DNA of 64,000 bases, from positions 1 through 64,000 of the forward strand of contig JAOAUC010000040.1 in NCBI GenBank assembly GCA_030157785.1. The letters run 5' to 3'. The notes below the pieces were generated by a model. It saw only the letters and a program-made list of their open reading frames with translations, was not told the origin of the DNA and made no database searches. Made by a program: the position numbers and the translations under genes. Source of the DNA: Zoogloea oleivorans. GTDB taxonomy: Bacteria; Pseudomonadota; Gammaproteobacteria; Burkholderiales; Rhodocyclaceae. This document shows positions 1-10,515 of this stretch, one piece after another (positions within the stretch are counted from its first letter, which is position 1; the number at the start of each line of letters is the position of its first letter).

Positions 1-6
1 CTATGG

Positions 7-1116
7 TTAGCGAGCTAAGAGGCCGGGGGAAGATGGGTTGGCCGGGTGCTTACGGCAAGAGTCCTGTGGTTCGCTGACTGAAATTTTCTGTTCCCTGAAA
101 ATCTGCGGTGACACGCCAGTCCAGCCCCGGAAAGCGCGTGAAAAACTCTTCTCATTGCCAAAGCCAACCAAGGCTGAAATCTGCTTGATGGATTTCTGGC
201 TCCGGTTGAGTAGTTCCACAGCGTGATTGAGGCGGGTTTCGTCCTTCAATTGTTGGAGTGACGAACCTTCATCCTGCAATTGCCTGTGGAGGGTGCGCAC
301 CGACACATGCAGGTGTTCGGCGACGATCTCGGCAGTGGCGGCGCGGTTGAGCGGTTCCTGCAGAAACTGGCGAACGCTTTGCACCAGCAGGCGGTCGCGC
401 TTGTACTGCAGAACCGTGAGGGGCAGGGCGCGTTGGAGCATCGCCTGCAGTGCAGCCTCATCACGGCTGATCGGCAAATCCAGGTAGCGCGGGTCGAAGC
501 TGATGCCGGCCAGCTCGGCGTCGAAACACACCGGGCCGCGGAACATCAGGGGGTAAGTGCTCGCATGGGGTGGTGCAGGGAAGGGGAAGGTGCTTTCTTG
601 CAGCGGAATCCGGGAGTCGATCGCCCAGCAGGCGTAGCCCAGCACGTAGCGCAGCAGCGTGACCAGGCAGAACTCGTGCATCTCGCCCAGTGGGCGATGG
701 GGGGTGATGCTCAAGGTGGCGGCAGTTTTTGTCACTGCCAGTGCCAGCGTGATGTCGTCGGTGAGTAATCGGTGATGGCGGCACCAGCGTTTCAGCGCCA
801 CGCCGAGGTTGGGCGATCCCAGCGAGGCACGGCACAGCATGCCGTAGCTGCCCCACGGCAGCCGTCGCGAAAACCAGGCCAAGGCTTCATCGTCCAGTTC
901 CTGCATGGCCGTGCCGGAAATAAGCTCCATCTGTGCTGCCGTCACCCGTGCATCCGGGTTGTCCAGCATGTCTGCAGTGATCCCGGCTTTTGCCAGCGCA
1001 CTGGCCGGGTCTGCACCGTAACGGTGGTACGCCAGCACAATTGCCCGGATGAAGGCGATGGGTGTAGCTGCACGCCCACCAAGGGTGAGCGAGGGAGGGG
1101 AGGGCTTCGCTTTCAT
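7..1116 (-). CDS. AraC-family transcriptional regulator
   Basis: This 369-residue protein is a probable transcription factor. The N-terminal two thirds look like the arabinose-binding-like sensor domain of the OruR/ArgR-type AraC regulators. The C-terminal part, about residues 255-345, is an AraC helix-turn-helix pair: the first helix lies around VAEHLHVSVRTLHRQL and the second around ISALVGFGNEKSFSRAF, followed by the usual GVSPQ segment. It is divergent from the isovaleryl-CoA dehydrogenase gene, with 139 bases between the two starts, so regulation of the liu operon is the obvious guess. Most liu operons are controlled by a MerR-type LiuR, so an AraC regulator here would be a replacement or a neighbour with another job. 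The ligand is unknown. Confidence 0.85.
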   Translation of the reverse strand: MKAKPSPPSLTLGGRAATPIAFIRAIVLAYHRYGADPASALAKAGITADMLDNPDARVTAAQMELISGTAMQELDDEALAWFSRRLPWGSYGMLCRASLGSPNLGVALKRWCRHHRLLTDDITLALAVTKTAATLSITPHRPLGEMHEFCLVTLLRYVLGYACWAIDSRIPLQESTFPFPAPPHASTYPLMFRGPVCFDAELAGISFDPRYLDLPISRDEAALQAMLQRALPLTVLQYKRDRLLVQSVRQFLQEPLNRAATAEIVAEHLHVSVRTLHRQLQDEGSSLQQLKDETRLNHAVELLNRSQKSIKQISALVGFGNEKSFSRAFRGWTGVSPQIFREQKISVSEPQDSCRKHPANPSSPGLLAR

Positions 1117-1255
1117 AAGTACAGAATCTTAACTACCGTGGCACGATTTGCAACCATGATGGCGCCCGGCGCACCCTCGTCGGGCGTACGCTGCAGGGCA
1201 CTCAAGCGGAGCGCAGCCGATTCCGCCCATCCATGACTACGGAGGAGACAAACCC

Positions 1256-2428
1256 ATGAACATTCCCAGCCTCGACTTCCATCTCGGCGAAACCATCGAA
1301 GCCCTGCGCGACACCATCCAGGCCTTCGCCGCCAAGGAGATCACGCCCCGCGCAGCCGAGATCGACCGGGTGAATGAATTCCCCGCTGATCTCTGGAAGA
1401 AGCTCGGCGACCTGGGTTTGCACGGCATGACCGCCCCCGAAGAATACGGCGGCACCAACATGGGCTATCTGGCGCACATCATCGCGCTGGAAGAAGTCTC
1501 GCGCGCCTCGGCATCGGTAGGCCTGTCCTACGGCGCCCACTCCAACCTGTGCGTCAACCAGATCCGCCGTAACGGCACCGAATCCCAGAAGCAGAAATAC
1601 CTGCCCAAGCTGATCTCGGGCGATCACATCGGCGCCCTCGCCATGAGCGAGCCCAATGCCGGCTCCGACGTGGTGAGCATGAAGCTGCGCGCCGACAAGA
1701 AGGGCGACCGCTACGTGCTCAACGGTTCCAAGATGTGGATCACCAACGGCGGCGATGCCGACACGCTGGTCGTCTACGCGAAGACCGACATCGAGGCCGG
1801 TGCCAAGGGTATGACCGCCTTCATCGTCGAAAAGGGCTTTGCGGGCTTCACCCACGGCAGCCACCTCGACAAGCTGGGTATGCGCGGCTCCAACACCTAC
1901 CCGCTGTTCTTCGACGACGTGGAAGTGCCCGAAGAGAACGTCCTCGGCGGTGTCGGCAACGGCACCAAGGTGCTGATGAGCGGCCTCGACTACGAGCGTG
2001 CCGTGCTGTGCGGTGGCCCGCTGGGCATCATGGCGGCGTGCATGGACGAAGTTGTGCCGTATCTGCACGACCGCAAGCAGTTCGGCCAGAGCATCGGTGA
2101 ATTCCAGCTCATGCAGGGCAAACTGGCCGACATGTACTCCACCTGGATGGCGACCCGCGCCTACGTGTATGCCGTCGGTCAGGCCTGTGACCGTACCGAC
2201 CACTCGCGCACCCTGCGCAAGGATGCCGCCGGCGCCATTCTGTACTCCGCCGAAAAGGCCACCTGGATGGCCGGCGAGGCAATCCAGACCCTCGGCGGTG
2301 TGGGCTACACCAACGAATACGCCACCGGCCGCCTGTGGCGCGATGCCAAGCTCTACGAGATCGGCGCCGGCACCAGCGAGATCCGCCGCATGCTGATCGG
2401 CCGTGAACTGTTCTCCGAGACCGCCTGA
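1256..2428 (+). CDS. liuA: Isovaleryl-CoA dehydrogenase
   Basis: An FAD-dependent acyl-CoA dehydrogenase of 390 residues, the usual length. It converts isovaleryl-CoA to 3-methylcrotonyl-CoA in leucine breakdown and passes electrons to ETF. The family signatures [14 protein letters not shown] and the C-terminal [12 protein letters not shown] are present. A glutamate at about residue 247, in the segment [10 protein letters not shown], sits where isovaleryl-CoA dehydrogenases carry the catalytic base; most other acyl-CoA dehydrogenases have it elsewhere, which supports this substrate. A strong ribosome site (GGAGGAGA region) precedes the ATG. It is the first gene of a plus-strand operon whose next genes are the methylcrotonyl-CoA carboxylase subunits. 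Confidence 0.93.
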   Translation: MNIPSLDFHLGETIEALRDTIQAFAAKEITPRAAEIDRVNEFPADLWKKLGDLGLHGMTAPEEYGGTNMGYLAHIIALEEVSRASASVGLSYGAHSNLCVNQIRRNGTESQKQKYLPKLISGDHIGALAMSEPNAGSDVVSMKLRADKKGDRYVLNGSKMWITNGGDADTLVVYAKTDIEAGAKGMTAFIVEKGFAGFTHGSHLDKLGMRGSNTYPLFFDDVEVPEENVLGGVGNGTKVLMSGLDYERAVLCGGPLGIMAACMDEVVPYLHDRKQFGQSIGEFQLMQGKLADMYSTWMATRAYVYAVGQACDRTDHSRTLRKDAAGAILYSAEKATWMAGEAIQTLGGVGYTNEYATGRLWRDAKLYEIGAGTSEIRRMLIGRELFSETA

Positions 2429-2444
2429 CCCCGAGCGCCCGACC

Positions 2445-4052
<1,608 letters not shown>

Positions 4053-4058
4053 TCCAAG

Positions 4059-4841
4059 ATGAAGTTTGAAACCCTGGAAATTGCCCACGAGGGCGGCGTG
4101 GCGACGATCTGGATGAACCGTCCGGACGTGCACAACGCCTTCAACGAAGCCCTGATCGCCGACCTGACCGCCGCCTGCCAGGCGCTGGATGCCGATGACA
4201 GCGTGCGTGCGGTGGTCCTCGCCGGCCGTGGCAAGAGCTTTTCGGCCGGCGCCGACCTCAACTGGATGCGCCGCGCTGCCGACGCGTCGGTGGAGGAGAA
4301 CGTCGCCGACGCCCGCAAGCTGGCTGGCATGTTGCGCACGCTGGCCGAGATGCACAAGCCGACCATCGCCCGTGTGCATGGCGCGGCCCTGGGCGGCGGG
4401 ATGGGGCTGGCCTCGGCCTGCGACATCTGCATTGCCGGGGAGGGCGCAGTGTTCGCGACCTCCGAGGTCAAGTTCGGCATCATCCCGTCGGCCATCAGCC
4501 CTTACGTGATCCGCGCCATCGGCGCCCGTCAGGCTGGCCGCTACTTCCAGACCGCCGAGCGGATTTCTGCCGGTCGGGCGGCTGAACTGGGCCTGGCCCA
4601 CGAAGCCGTGCCGAGCGCCGAACTCGACGCCAGGGTGCAGGAAATCGTCGTCGCGCTCCTGCAAGGCGGCCCCAGGTCCCAGGCTGCCGCCAAGGACCTG
4701 ATCCGTGCCGTGGCCGACCGTCCGCTCAGTGACGAACTGGTCGAAGACACCGCCCGCCGCATCGCCACCCTGCGCAGCACGCCGGAAGCGAAGGAAGGCC
4801 TCGCCGCCTTCCTCGACAAACGTCCCGCTGCCTGGTTGTAG
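4059..4841 (+). CDS. liuC: 3-Methylglutaconyl-CoA hydratase (crotonase family)
   Basis: A 260-residue enoyl-CoA hydratase/isomerase-family enzyme, expected to hydrate 3-methylglutaconyl-CoA to HMG-CoA. The crotonase fold shows in GRGKSFSAGADLNWM (CoA/oxyanion loop) and HGAALGGGMGLASACDI, followed by FATSEVKFGIIP with the active-site glutamate region. Its place between the two carboxylase subunits fixes the substrate better than sequence alone. The gene starts 6 bases after liuB stops. Its TAG stop lies inside the left arm of an intergenic repeat, so the last codons overlap that repeat. A close paralogue is encoded at 22319-23095 on the other strand. Confidence 0.9.
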   Translation: MKFETLEIAHEGGVATIWMNRPDVHNAFNEALIADLTAACQALDADDSVRAVVLAGRGKSFSAGADLNWMRRAADASVEENVADARKLAGMLRTLAEMHKPTIARVHGAALGGGMGLASACDICIAGEGAVFATSEVKFGIIPSAISPYVIRAIGARQAGRYFQTAERISAGRAAELGLAHEAVPSAELDARVQEIVVALLQGGPRSQAAAKDLIRAVADRPLSDELVEDTARRIATLRSTPEAKEGLAAFLDKRPAAWL

Positions 4842-4908
4842 GGGCGACTTCAGTCGCCCATCCGGTGCTTGATCAACGAAAAAAGCGGGCGACTGAAGTC
4901 GCCCCTAC
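4838..4908. repeat. Paired inverted repeat (REP/BIME-like), short-core copy
   Basis: Two 22-base arms in opposite orientation (4838-4859 and 4887-4908) flank a 27-base core. Each arm contains GGGCGACTTCAGTCGCCC or its complement, itself an 8-bp palindrome with a 2-base centre. The core resembles that of the copy at 61353 read in reverse. It fills the liuC-liuD gap and could act as an mRNA stabiliser or attenuator. Confidence 0.85.
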
Positions 4909-4926
4909 AGGAAAACGGGAGACAGC

Positions 4927-6930
4927 ATGTTCAACAAGATTCTGATTGCGAACCGGGGCGAAATCGCCTGTCGCGTCATCAAGACCGCCCGCCGCCTCGG
5001 CATCAAGACCGTCGCCGTGTATTCCGAAGCCGACGCCGGCGCACGTCATGTACGCATGGCCGACGAGGCCGTGTTCATCGGCCCGGCGGCCGCCCGCGAA
5101 AGCTACCTCGTCATCGACAAGATCATCGCTGCGGCGAAGCAGACCGGTGCCCAGGCGATCCACCCGGGCTACGGCTTCCTGTCCGAGAACGAGGATTTCT
5201 GCCATGCCTGCGATGAAGCGGGCATCGTCTTCATCGGCCCGCCGGTGTCGGCCATCCACGCCATGGGCTCCAAGTCCGAGGCCAAGAAACTGATGGAAAA
5301 GGCCGGTGTGCCGCTGACCCCCGGCTACCACGGCGACAACCAGGAGCCGGGCTTTCTCAACGTGCAGGCCGACGCCATTGGCTATCCGGTGCTCATCAAG
5401 GCCGCGGCCGGCGGTGGTGGCAAGGGCATGCGCCTGGTTGAGAAGAGCGAGGACTTCCTCGACGCGCTCGCCTCGTGCAAGCGCGAGGCGGCATCGAGCT
5501 TCGGCAGCGATCACGTGCTGGTCGAGAAATACCTGACCCGCCCGCGCCACATCGAGATCCAGGTTTTTGGCGATACCTTCGGCAACGTGGTGTACCTCTT
5601 CGAGCGCGATTGCTCGGTGCAGCGCCGCCACCAGAAGGTGCTCGAAGAAGCACCGGCCCCCGGCATGACCCTCGCGCGCCGCGCCGCCATGGGCAAGGCC
5701 GCCGTCGATGCGGCCAAGGCCGTGGGCTACGTGGGTGCCGGCACCGTCGAGTTCATTGCCAACCAGGACGGCACGTTCTACTTCATGGAGATGAACACCC
5801 GCCTGCAGGTGGAGCACCCGGTCACCGAGATGATCACCGGCCTCGACCTGGTGGAGTGGCAGCTCCGCGTGGCCTCCGGCGAGCCGCTGCCGCTGGCCCA
5901 GGAGCAATTGGCCATCAACGGCCACGCACTCGAAGCACGCATCTACGCCGAAGACCCGGCCAAGGGCTTCCTGCCGTCCACCGGCAAGCTCATGCATCTG
6001 GCCACGCCGGAAGAGGGCATGCATGTGCGCGTCGATACCGGCGTGGAGGAGGGCGACGAAATCTCGCCTTTTTACGACCCGATGATCGCCAAGCTCATCG
6101 TGTGGGACGTGAACCGTGACCGGGCGCTGGCGCGCATGCTGCAAGCCCTGGCTGAATACCGGGTGGTCGGCGTCGCCAACAACATCGAGTTCCTGTCGCG
6201 CCTCACGGCCTGCCCGGCCTTCGCCAATGCCGATCTCGACACCGGCTTGATCGAGCGCGAAAAGGATTACCTCTTTCCCGAAGACGGCGGCGCTACCCGC
6301 GAAGCCTGGCTGGCCGTGGCGCTGGCCGAACTGCTGCGCGAGCAGGAGCGTGCTGCGCTGGCCGCCGCCCGGCACCCGGAACCCGCGTCCCCGTGGCATC
6401 TGCGCGATGGCTGGCGCGTCAATTCGGATGCGGTCCGTACGCTGATCTTCCGCCTCGGTGACGAACAGAAGACTCTCTCCATTGAAAATCTGGGCAAAGC
6501 CTTCCGCATCGTTGTGGATGGCGTCGCCAGCAGTGTCAGCGGCAGCATCAATCCCCGCGGACTGCTGCGCGCCGAGTTCGACGGCCTGCGCACCACCGCC
6601 ACGGTGGTCGTTGCCGGCGAGCGTCGGCATGTCTTCGGGCAAGGTCGTGCCTGGCAGTTTGCGGCGGTCGATCCGCTGCATCACAGCGGCGAAGGCGGCG
6701 GTGCCGAAGGCGGCCTGCTGGCGCCGATGCCCGGCAAGGTCATCGCCCTGATTGCCGCCGAAGGGGCAATGGTTGAGAAGGGCGCGCCGCTCCTGATCCT
6801 CGAGGCCATGAAGATGGAACACACCATCACCGCCCCGGCCGCCGGAACGGTGAAAGGCTTCTTCTACGCGGTAGGTGATCAGGTTGGCGACGGCGCCGTG
6901 CTGGTCGACTTCGAAGCCACCCCGGAATAG
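4927..6930 (+). CDS. liuD: Methylcrotonyl-CoA carboxylase, biotin-carrying (alpha) subunit
   Basis: The 667-residue subunit carboxylates its own biotin using ATP and bicarbonate and supplies it to LiuB. In order it has a biotin carboxylase N domain (start FNKILIANRGEIACRVI), an ATP-grasp domain (KAAAGGGGKGM loop; EMNTRLQVEHPVTE, diagnostic of biotin carboxylases), a BC C-terminal domain, a linker and a C-terminal biotinyl domain. The biotin lysine is about K629 in EAMKMEH. Length and order match the MCC alpha subunit rather than propionyl- or acetyl-CoA carboxylase, and the liu context agrees. Confidence 0.94.
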   Translation: MFNKILIANRGEIACRVIKTARRLGIKTVAVYSEADAGARHVRMADEAVFIGPAAARESYLVIDKIIAAAKQTGAQAIHPGYGFLSENEDFCHACDEAGIVFIGPPVSAIHAMGSKSEAKKLMEKAGVPLTPGYHGDNQEPGFLNVQADAIGYPVLIKAAAGGGGKGMRLVEKSEDFLDALASCKREAASSFGSDHVLVEKYLTRPRHIEIQVFGDTFGNVVYLFERDCSVQRRHQKVLEEAPAPGMTLARRAAMGKAAVDAAKAVGYVGAGTVEFIANQDGTFYFMEMNTRLQVEHPVTEMITGLDLVEWQLRVASGEPLPLAQEQLAINGHALEARIYAEDPAKGFLPSTGKLMHLATPEEGMHVRVDTGVEEGDEISPFYDPMIAKLIVWDVNRDRALARMLQALAEYRVVGVANNIEFLSRLTACPAFANADLDTGLIEREKDYLFPEDGGATREAWLAVALAELLREQERAALAAARHPEPASPWHLRDGWRVNSDAVRTLIFRLGDEQKTLSIENLGKAFRIVVDGVASSVSGSINPRGLLRAEFDGLRTTATVVVAGERRHVFGQGRAWQFAAVDPLHHSGEGGGAEGGLLAPMPGKVIALIAAEGAMVEKGAPLLILEAMKMEHTITAPAAGTVKGFFYAVGDQVGDGAVLVDFEATPE

Positions 6931-6953
6931 AAGCGCGACTGCAGGTGTTTGCT

Positions 6954-7039
6954 GTAGGGGCGACTTCAGTCGCCCTCGGACTCCGGTCAACGCATGGCGC
7001 CTGATTTACGCGCGGATGGGCGACTGAAGTCGCCCCTAC
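6954..7039. repeat. Paired inverted repeat, long-core copy
   Basis: Arms at 6954-6975 and 7018-7039 flank a 42-base core. Read on the minus strand, the core is clearly related to the cores at 23209-23250 and 25885-25926 (shared CGTAAATCA, then GACCGGAGT-like ends). It lies just after the liuD stop codon. Confidence 0.85.
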
Positions 7040-7135
7040 AGAAGACCCCTACAAGCCCCTGCATCCAGCAATTCCCTCCGGCAACCCGCGCAGACGGGGC
7101 CGGATCATAGCGTCAAGACGAGTGTGAGGAGACAC

Positions 7136-8827
7136 ATGCGCAGCCAGCCCAGCTACGTCCACGGTTCATCGGACAAACCCCTGATCGGCCAGACCATCGG
7201 CCGCTATTTTGACGACGCCTGTGCCCGCCACGGGCAGCGGGAGGCGCTGGTGGTGCGCCACCAGAACGTGCGCCTGACTTACGCCGAGCTGAAGCTCAAG
7301 GTGGACGCCCTGGCCTGCGGGCTGCGTCGCCTCGGGCTGGAGCCCGGCGAGCGCGTCGGCATCTGGTCGCAGAACAATCTGGAATGGACGCTGACCCAGT
7401 TCGCCACCGCCAAGGCCGGGCTGGTGCTGGTCAACATCAACCCGGCCTACCGGCGCAGCGAGCTGGAATACGCGCTTAACAAGGTGGCCTGCCGGGCGCT
7501 GATCCTGTCGCCGTCCTTCAAGAGCAGCGACTACCTGGCCATGCTGGCCGATCTGGCGCCGGAGTTGGCCCACTGCGAGGCGGGCCTGTTGCGCGCGCAC
7601 AAGCTGCCCAGCCTGGAAATCGTCATCCGCATGGGGCCCGAGCACACGGCCGGCATGCTCAACTTCGATGACGTGCTGGTGACGCCCACCCGTGACGAGC
7701 AGGACGAGCTGGAAATGCTTGGCGAGCGCCTGCAGTTCGACGACCCGATCAACATCCAGTTCACCTCCGGCACCACCGGCAACCCCAAGGGCGCCACGCT
7801 GTCGCATCACAACATTCTCAACAACGGCTTCTTCGTCGGTGAGGCGATCCGCCTGGTGGCGGGCGACCGGGTGTGCATTCCGGTGCCGCTGTACCACTGC
7901 TTCGGCATGGTGATGGGCAACCTGGGCTGCCTGACCCACGGCGCCACCATGGTCTATCCGGCCGAAGCCTTCGAGCCGCTGGCCGTGCTGCAGACCCTGG
8001 CCGCCGAAAAGTGCACCGCCAGCTACGGCGTGCCGACCATGTTCATCGCCATCCTCGACCATCCCGACTTTGCCGCCTACGACATCGCCAGCCTGCGCAC
8101 CGGCATCATGGCCGGCAGCCCGTGCCCGACCGAGGTCATGAAGCGCGTCATCGACAAGATGAACATGCGTGAGGTGACCATCGCCTACGGCATGACCGAA
8201 ACCTCGCCGGTGAGCTTCCAGAGCGGCACCGACGATGCCATCGAACGCCGTGTGTCCACCGTTGGCCGCGTCCAGCCCCACTGCGAGGTGAAGATCATCG
8301 ACAACGACGGCCGCATCGTGCCCCGCGGCACACCGGGCGAACTGTGCACCCGCGGCTACTCGGTAATGCTCGGCTACTGGGACGACGCGCCGAAGACCGC
8401 GGAAGCCATCGACAAGGCCGGCTGGATGCACACCGGCGACATCGCCACCCTCGATGACGAAGGCTTCTGCAACATTGTCGGGCGCATCAAGGACATGGTG
8501 ATTCGCGGCGGCGAGAACATCTATCCGCGGGAGATCGAGGAATTCCTCTACCGCCACCCCAAGGTGCTCGACGTGCAGGTGGTCGGCGTGCCGGACAAGA
8601 AGTACGGCGAGGAGCTGTGCGCGTGGATCATCGTTCGCGAGGGCGAGCGGCTCACCGAGGACGAGGTGCGTGCCTTCTGTAACGGGCAGATTGCCCACTA
8701 CAAGATCCCGCGTTACATCAGCTTCGTGGACAGTTTTCCGATGACGGTGACCGGCAAGATCCAGAAGTTCCAGATTCGCGAGAAAATGAAGCAGACCCTG
8801 GGCTTGCAGGAAGCCGCCACCGCCTGA
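7136..8827 (+). CDS. AMP-forming acyl-CoA synthetase
   Basis: A 563-residue ANL-superfamily acyl-CoA ligase. Visible motifs are the P-loop [18 protein letters not shown], the A5 motif [10 protein letters not shown], the hinge [22 protein letters not shown] and the C-terminal catalytic lysine in TGKIQKF. A GTG at 7124 would add four residues, but ATG at 7136 is preceded by GAGGAGA and is preferred. The gene lies between liuD and the HMG-CoA lyase gene, so it may activate isovalerate, methylcrotonate or acetoacetate; similar ligases are often found in betaproteobacterial liu operons. The true substrate cannot be read from the sequence. Confidence 0.85.
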   Translation: MRSQPSYVHGSSDKPLIGQTIGRYFDDACARHGQREALVVRHQNVRLTYAELKLKVDALACGLRRLGLEPGERVGIWSQNNLEWTLTQFATAKAGLVLVNINPAYRRSELEYALNKVACRALILSPSFKSSDYLAMLADLAPELAHCEAGLLRAHKLPSLEIVIRMGPEHTAGMLNFDDVLVTPTRDEQDELEMLGERLQFDDPINIQFTSGTTGNPKGATLSHHNILNNGFFVGEAIRLVAGDRVCIPVPLYHCFGMVMGNLGCLTHGATMVYPAEAFEPLAVLQTLAAEKCTASYGVPTMFIAILDHPDFAAYDIASLRTGIMAGSPCPTEVMKRVIDKMNMREVTIAYGMTETSPVSFQSGTDDAIERRVSTVGRVQPHCEVKIIDNDGRIVPRGTPGELCTRGYSVMLGYWDDAPKTAEAIDKAGWMHTGDIATLDDEGFCNIVGRIKDMVIRGGENIYPREIEEFLYRHPKVLDVQVVGVPDKKYGEELCAWIIVREGERLTEDEVRAFCNGQIAHYKIPRYISFVDSFPMTVTGKIQKFQIREKMKQTLGLQEAATA

Positions 8828-8840
8828 TGGAGAACCATTG

Positions 8841-9746
8841 ATGAATTTGCCCCAACGCGTGCGCATCGTCGACGTCGGCCCCCGCGACGGCCTGCAAAAC
8901 GAGAAGAAACTGGTCAGCACCGACACCAAGGTCGAACTGATCGCCCGCCTCGGGGCCGCCGGCCTCAAGGCCATCGAAGCCACGTCCTTCGTGTCGCCCA
9001 AGTGGGTGCCGCAGATGGGCGACAACAGCGAAGTGATGACCCGCATCGTGCGCCTGCCGGGCGTTGATTACCCGGTGCTGACGCCCAACCTGAAGGGCTT
9101 CGAAGCCGCGCTGGCAGCGGGGGTGAAGGAGGTGGCGGTGTTCGGCGCGGCGTCGGAGTCCTTCAGTCAGAAGAACATCAACTGCTCGATTGCCGAATCG
9201 CTCGACCGCTTCGTGCCGGTGGTGGAAGCGGCGAAGGCCGCCGGCATCCGGGTGCGCGGCTACGTGTCCTGCGTACTCGGCTGCCCGTATGAAGGCGAGA
9301 TTGCACCGGAGGCCGTCGCCAGCGTCGCCGCCACCCTCTACGCCATGGGCTGCTACGAAGTCAGCCTCGGCGACACCATCGGCGTCGGCACGCCGGGCAA
9401 AACCCGCCGCATGCTCGACGTGGTGGCCCGCCAGGTGCCGATGGACAAGCTCGCCGGCCACTACCACGACACCTACGGTCAGGCCCTGGCCAACATCTAC
9501 GCGTCGCTGCAGGCCGGCGTGGCAACTTTCGATTCCTCCATCGCCGGCCTCGGCGGCTGCCCCTACGCCGCCGGCGCCTCGGGCAACGTGGCGACCGAAG
9601 ACGTGGTCTTCATGCTCAACGGGCTGGGCATCGAAACCGGCATCGACCTCGACGCGCTGGTGGACACCGCCCTGTGGATCAGCGAACAACTCGGCCGCCC
9701 CTGCGGATCGAAGGTGTCGCTGGCGCGGCGCGGCTGCAAGACCTGA
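8841..9746 (+). CDS. liuE: Hydroxymethylglutaryl-CoA lyase
   Basis: The 301-residue HMGL-like TIM-barrel lyase cleaves HMG-CoA to acetoacetate and acetyl-CoA, the last step of leucine degradation. The N-terminal metal/substrate loop [13 protein letters not shown] and the C-terminal family signature [19 protein letters not shown] are intact; the signature cysteine is about C240. A TTG at 8838 directly precedes the ATG; ATG is taken as the start. The gene begins 13 bases after the ligase stop and closes the liu operon. Confidence 0.94.
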   Translation: MNLPQRVRIVDVGPRDGLQNEKKLVSTDTKVELIARLGAAGLKAIEATSFVSPKWVPQMGDNSEVMTRIVRLPGVDYPVLTPNLKGFEAALAAGVKEVAVFGAASESFSQKNINCSIAESLDRFVPVVEAAKAAGIRVRGYVSCVLGCPYEGEIAPEAVASVAATLYAMGCYEVSLGDTIGVGTPGKTRRMLDVVARQVPMDKLAGHYHDTYGQALANIYASLQAGVATFDSSIAGLGGCPYAAGASGNVATEDVVFMLNGLGIETGIDLDALVDTALWISEQLGRPCGSKVSLARRGCKT

Positions 9747-9854
9747 GCGGGGAGGCTGCCGGCTGTCGCACGGTGCATGTCGGCACGCGCTTGCGCGTGT
9801 TTGTCGGCCCGTTTCCACGATAAATCGCCCGGTTAAGATGTGTCGTCCTCGTGA

Positions 9855-10113
9855 TAGCGAGTAATCGGGCTGGCGTAGTCACTATCACGTCGGTGTAGTG
9901 ACTATCACCGTCAGCGTAGTGACTACGCCGACGGTGATAGTTAATGTCGCCCCCGAAATAGTCACTATGCTGATGCAGTAAGTCAGTATCGCGCTCGCGA
10001 TAGTCACTACGCTGGCCGGATAGTGACTATTCAGGTGGGCGTAGTCGCTAACGCCAGCCTGAAACTGACTACGCTGTTGTGCTTACTCACTATTGCATTG
10101 CTGACAGTGACCA
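9855..10113. repeat. Helically phased array of 13 TAGTSACTA near-palindromes
   Basis: Thirteen 9-bp units resembling TAGT(C/G)ACTA have central bases at 9859, 9880, 9900, 9921, 9942, 9963, 9984, 10005, 10025, 10046, 10067, 10088 and 10109. The steps are 20 or 21 bp, with a mean of 20.83. Six units are perfect (centres 9880, 9900, 9921, 9963, 10005, 10025); the outer ones decay. The spacers are GC-rich and not conserved in sequence. The step is two turns of B-DNA and is not a fixed multiple of 3, so this is not a protein repeat. Flanks often extend the symmetry (GCG or GAT outside the core). No known family is recognised. Confidence 0.9.
9901..9941. other. Large imperfect cruciform/hairpin inside the phased array
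   Basis: Positions 9901-9912 pair perfectly with 9930-9941 (12 bp). After one A-C mismatch, 9914-9919 pair with 9923-9928 (6 bp) around a TGA loop. The structure is centred on the unit at 9921 and joins its two neighbours. It could extrude as a cruciform or form a stable RNA stem if transcribed. Confidence 0.75.
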
Positions 10114-10262
10114 GGCGGGCGCGAGAACGTTATCCCACCGTTCGGGATCTGGCATCCGCAGCGCGTGCTGAAAGAGAAGGACGGGTGGAGATCTACGCAC
10201 GGTAAACGGGAGGCCGGTGGCGGAAGATGGGGTTTTCATGCGCAACGGGCAGGGCAAAAAAG

Positions 10263-10289
10263 AAGGCCAGCCCATCGGGCTGGCCTTTT
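10263..10289 (+). terminator. Rho-independent terminator
   Basis: An 11-bp perfect stem (AAGGCCAGCCC / GGGCTGGCCTT) closes a 3-base ATC loop and runs into TTTT. An A-rich run on the left side means it might also work on the minus strand. No protein gene ends just upstream, so it may end read-through from the liu operon or a transcript covering the phased array. Confidence 0.75.
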
Positions 10290-10349
10290 CTCAGCAAGAG
10301 AAAAACACCCTCAGCGCTGTGGGAAAGGTACGCTGCAGTGAGTACTTAT

Positions 10350-10463
10350 GATATTTTGTCCAGGACAAAGTTTCTACGTTTTTTTGCGGCGACGCCTTTT
10401 TTATGGATTCCAAGCTTGGTGCGGTGTATTTGAATCTTTTGTTTGATATTTTTGTCCATGACA
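10350..10463. promoter_or_regulatory. Two copies of a TTTGTCC-A-GGACAAA operator-like motif
   Basis: A perfect 15-bp inverted repeat TTTGTCCAGGACAAA lies at 10355-10369 within GATATTTTGTCCAGGACA. A second, imperfect copy, GATATTTTTGTCCATGACA, lies at 10445-10463. Both are upstream of the DUF3429 gene in a locally AT-richer segment. They look like sites for one dimeric regulator; the regulator is unknown. Apart from these, nothing is seen between 10290 and 10515. Confidence 0.55.
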
Positions 10464-10515
10464 GTGATCGCCGTGTTGAGGCGGATGCTGGCCTTTCCAT
10501 TCCGGGAGACTTGTG

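Noticed and set aside
4873..6990. Antisense open frame of 705 codons opposite liuD
   Set aside because: Same codon-bias shadow; its start lies in a repeat element.
9855..10113. CRISPR array
   Set aside because: The repeated part is only 9 bp and variable, spacers are about 12 bases, and no cas genes are present.
10023..10205. 60-codon open frame overlapping the end of the phased array
   Set aside because: It is built from array sequence, has no clear ribosome site and resembles nothing known.
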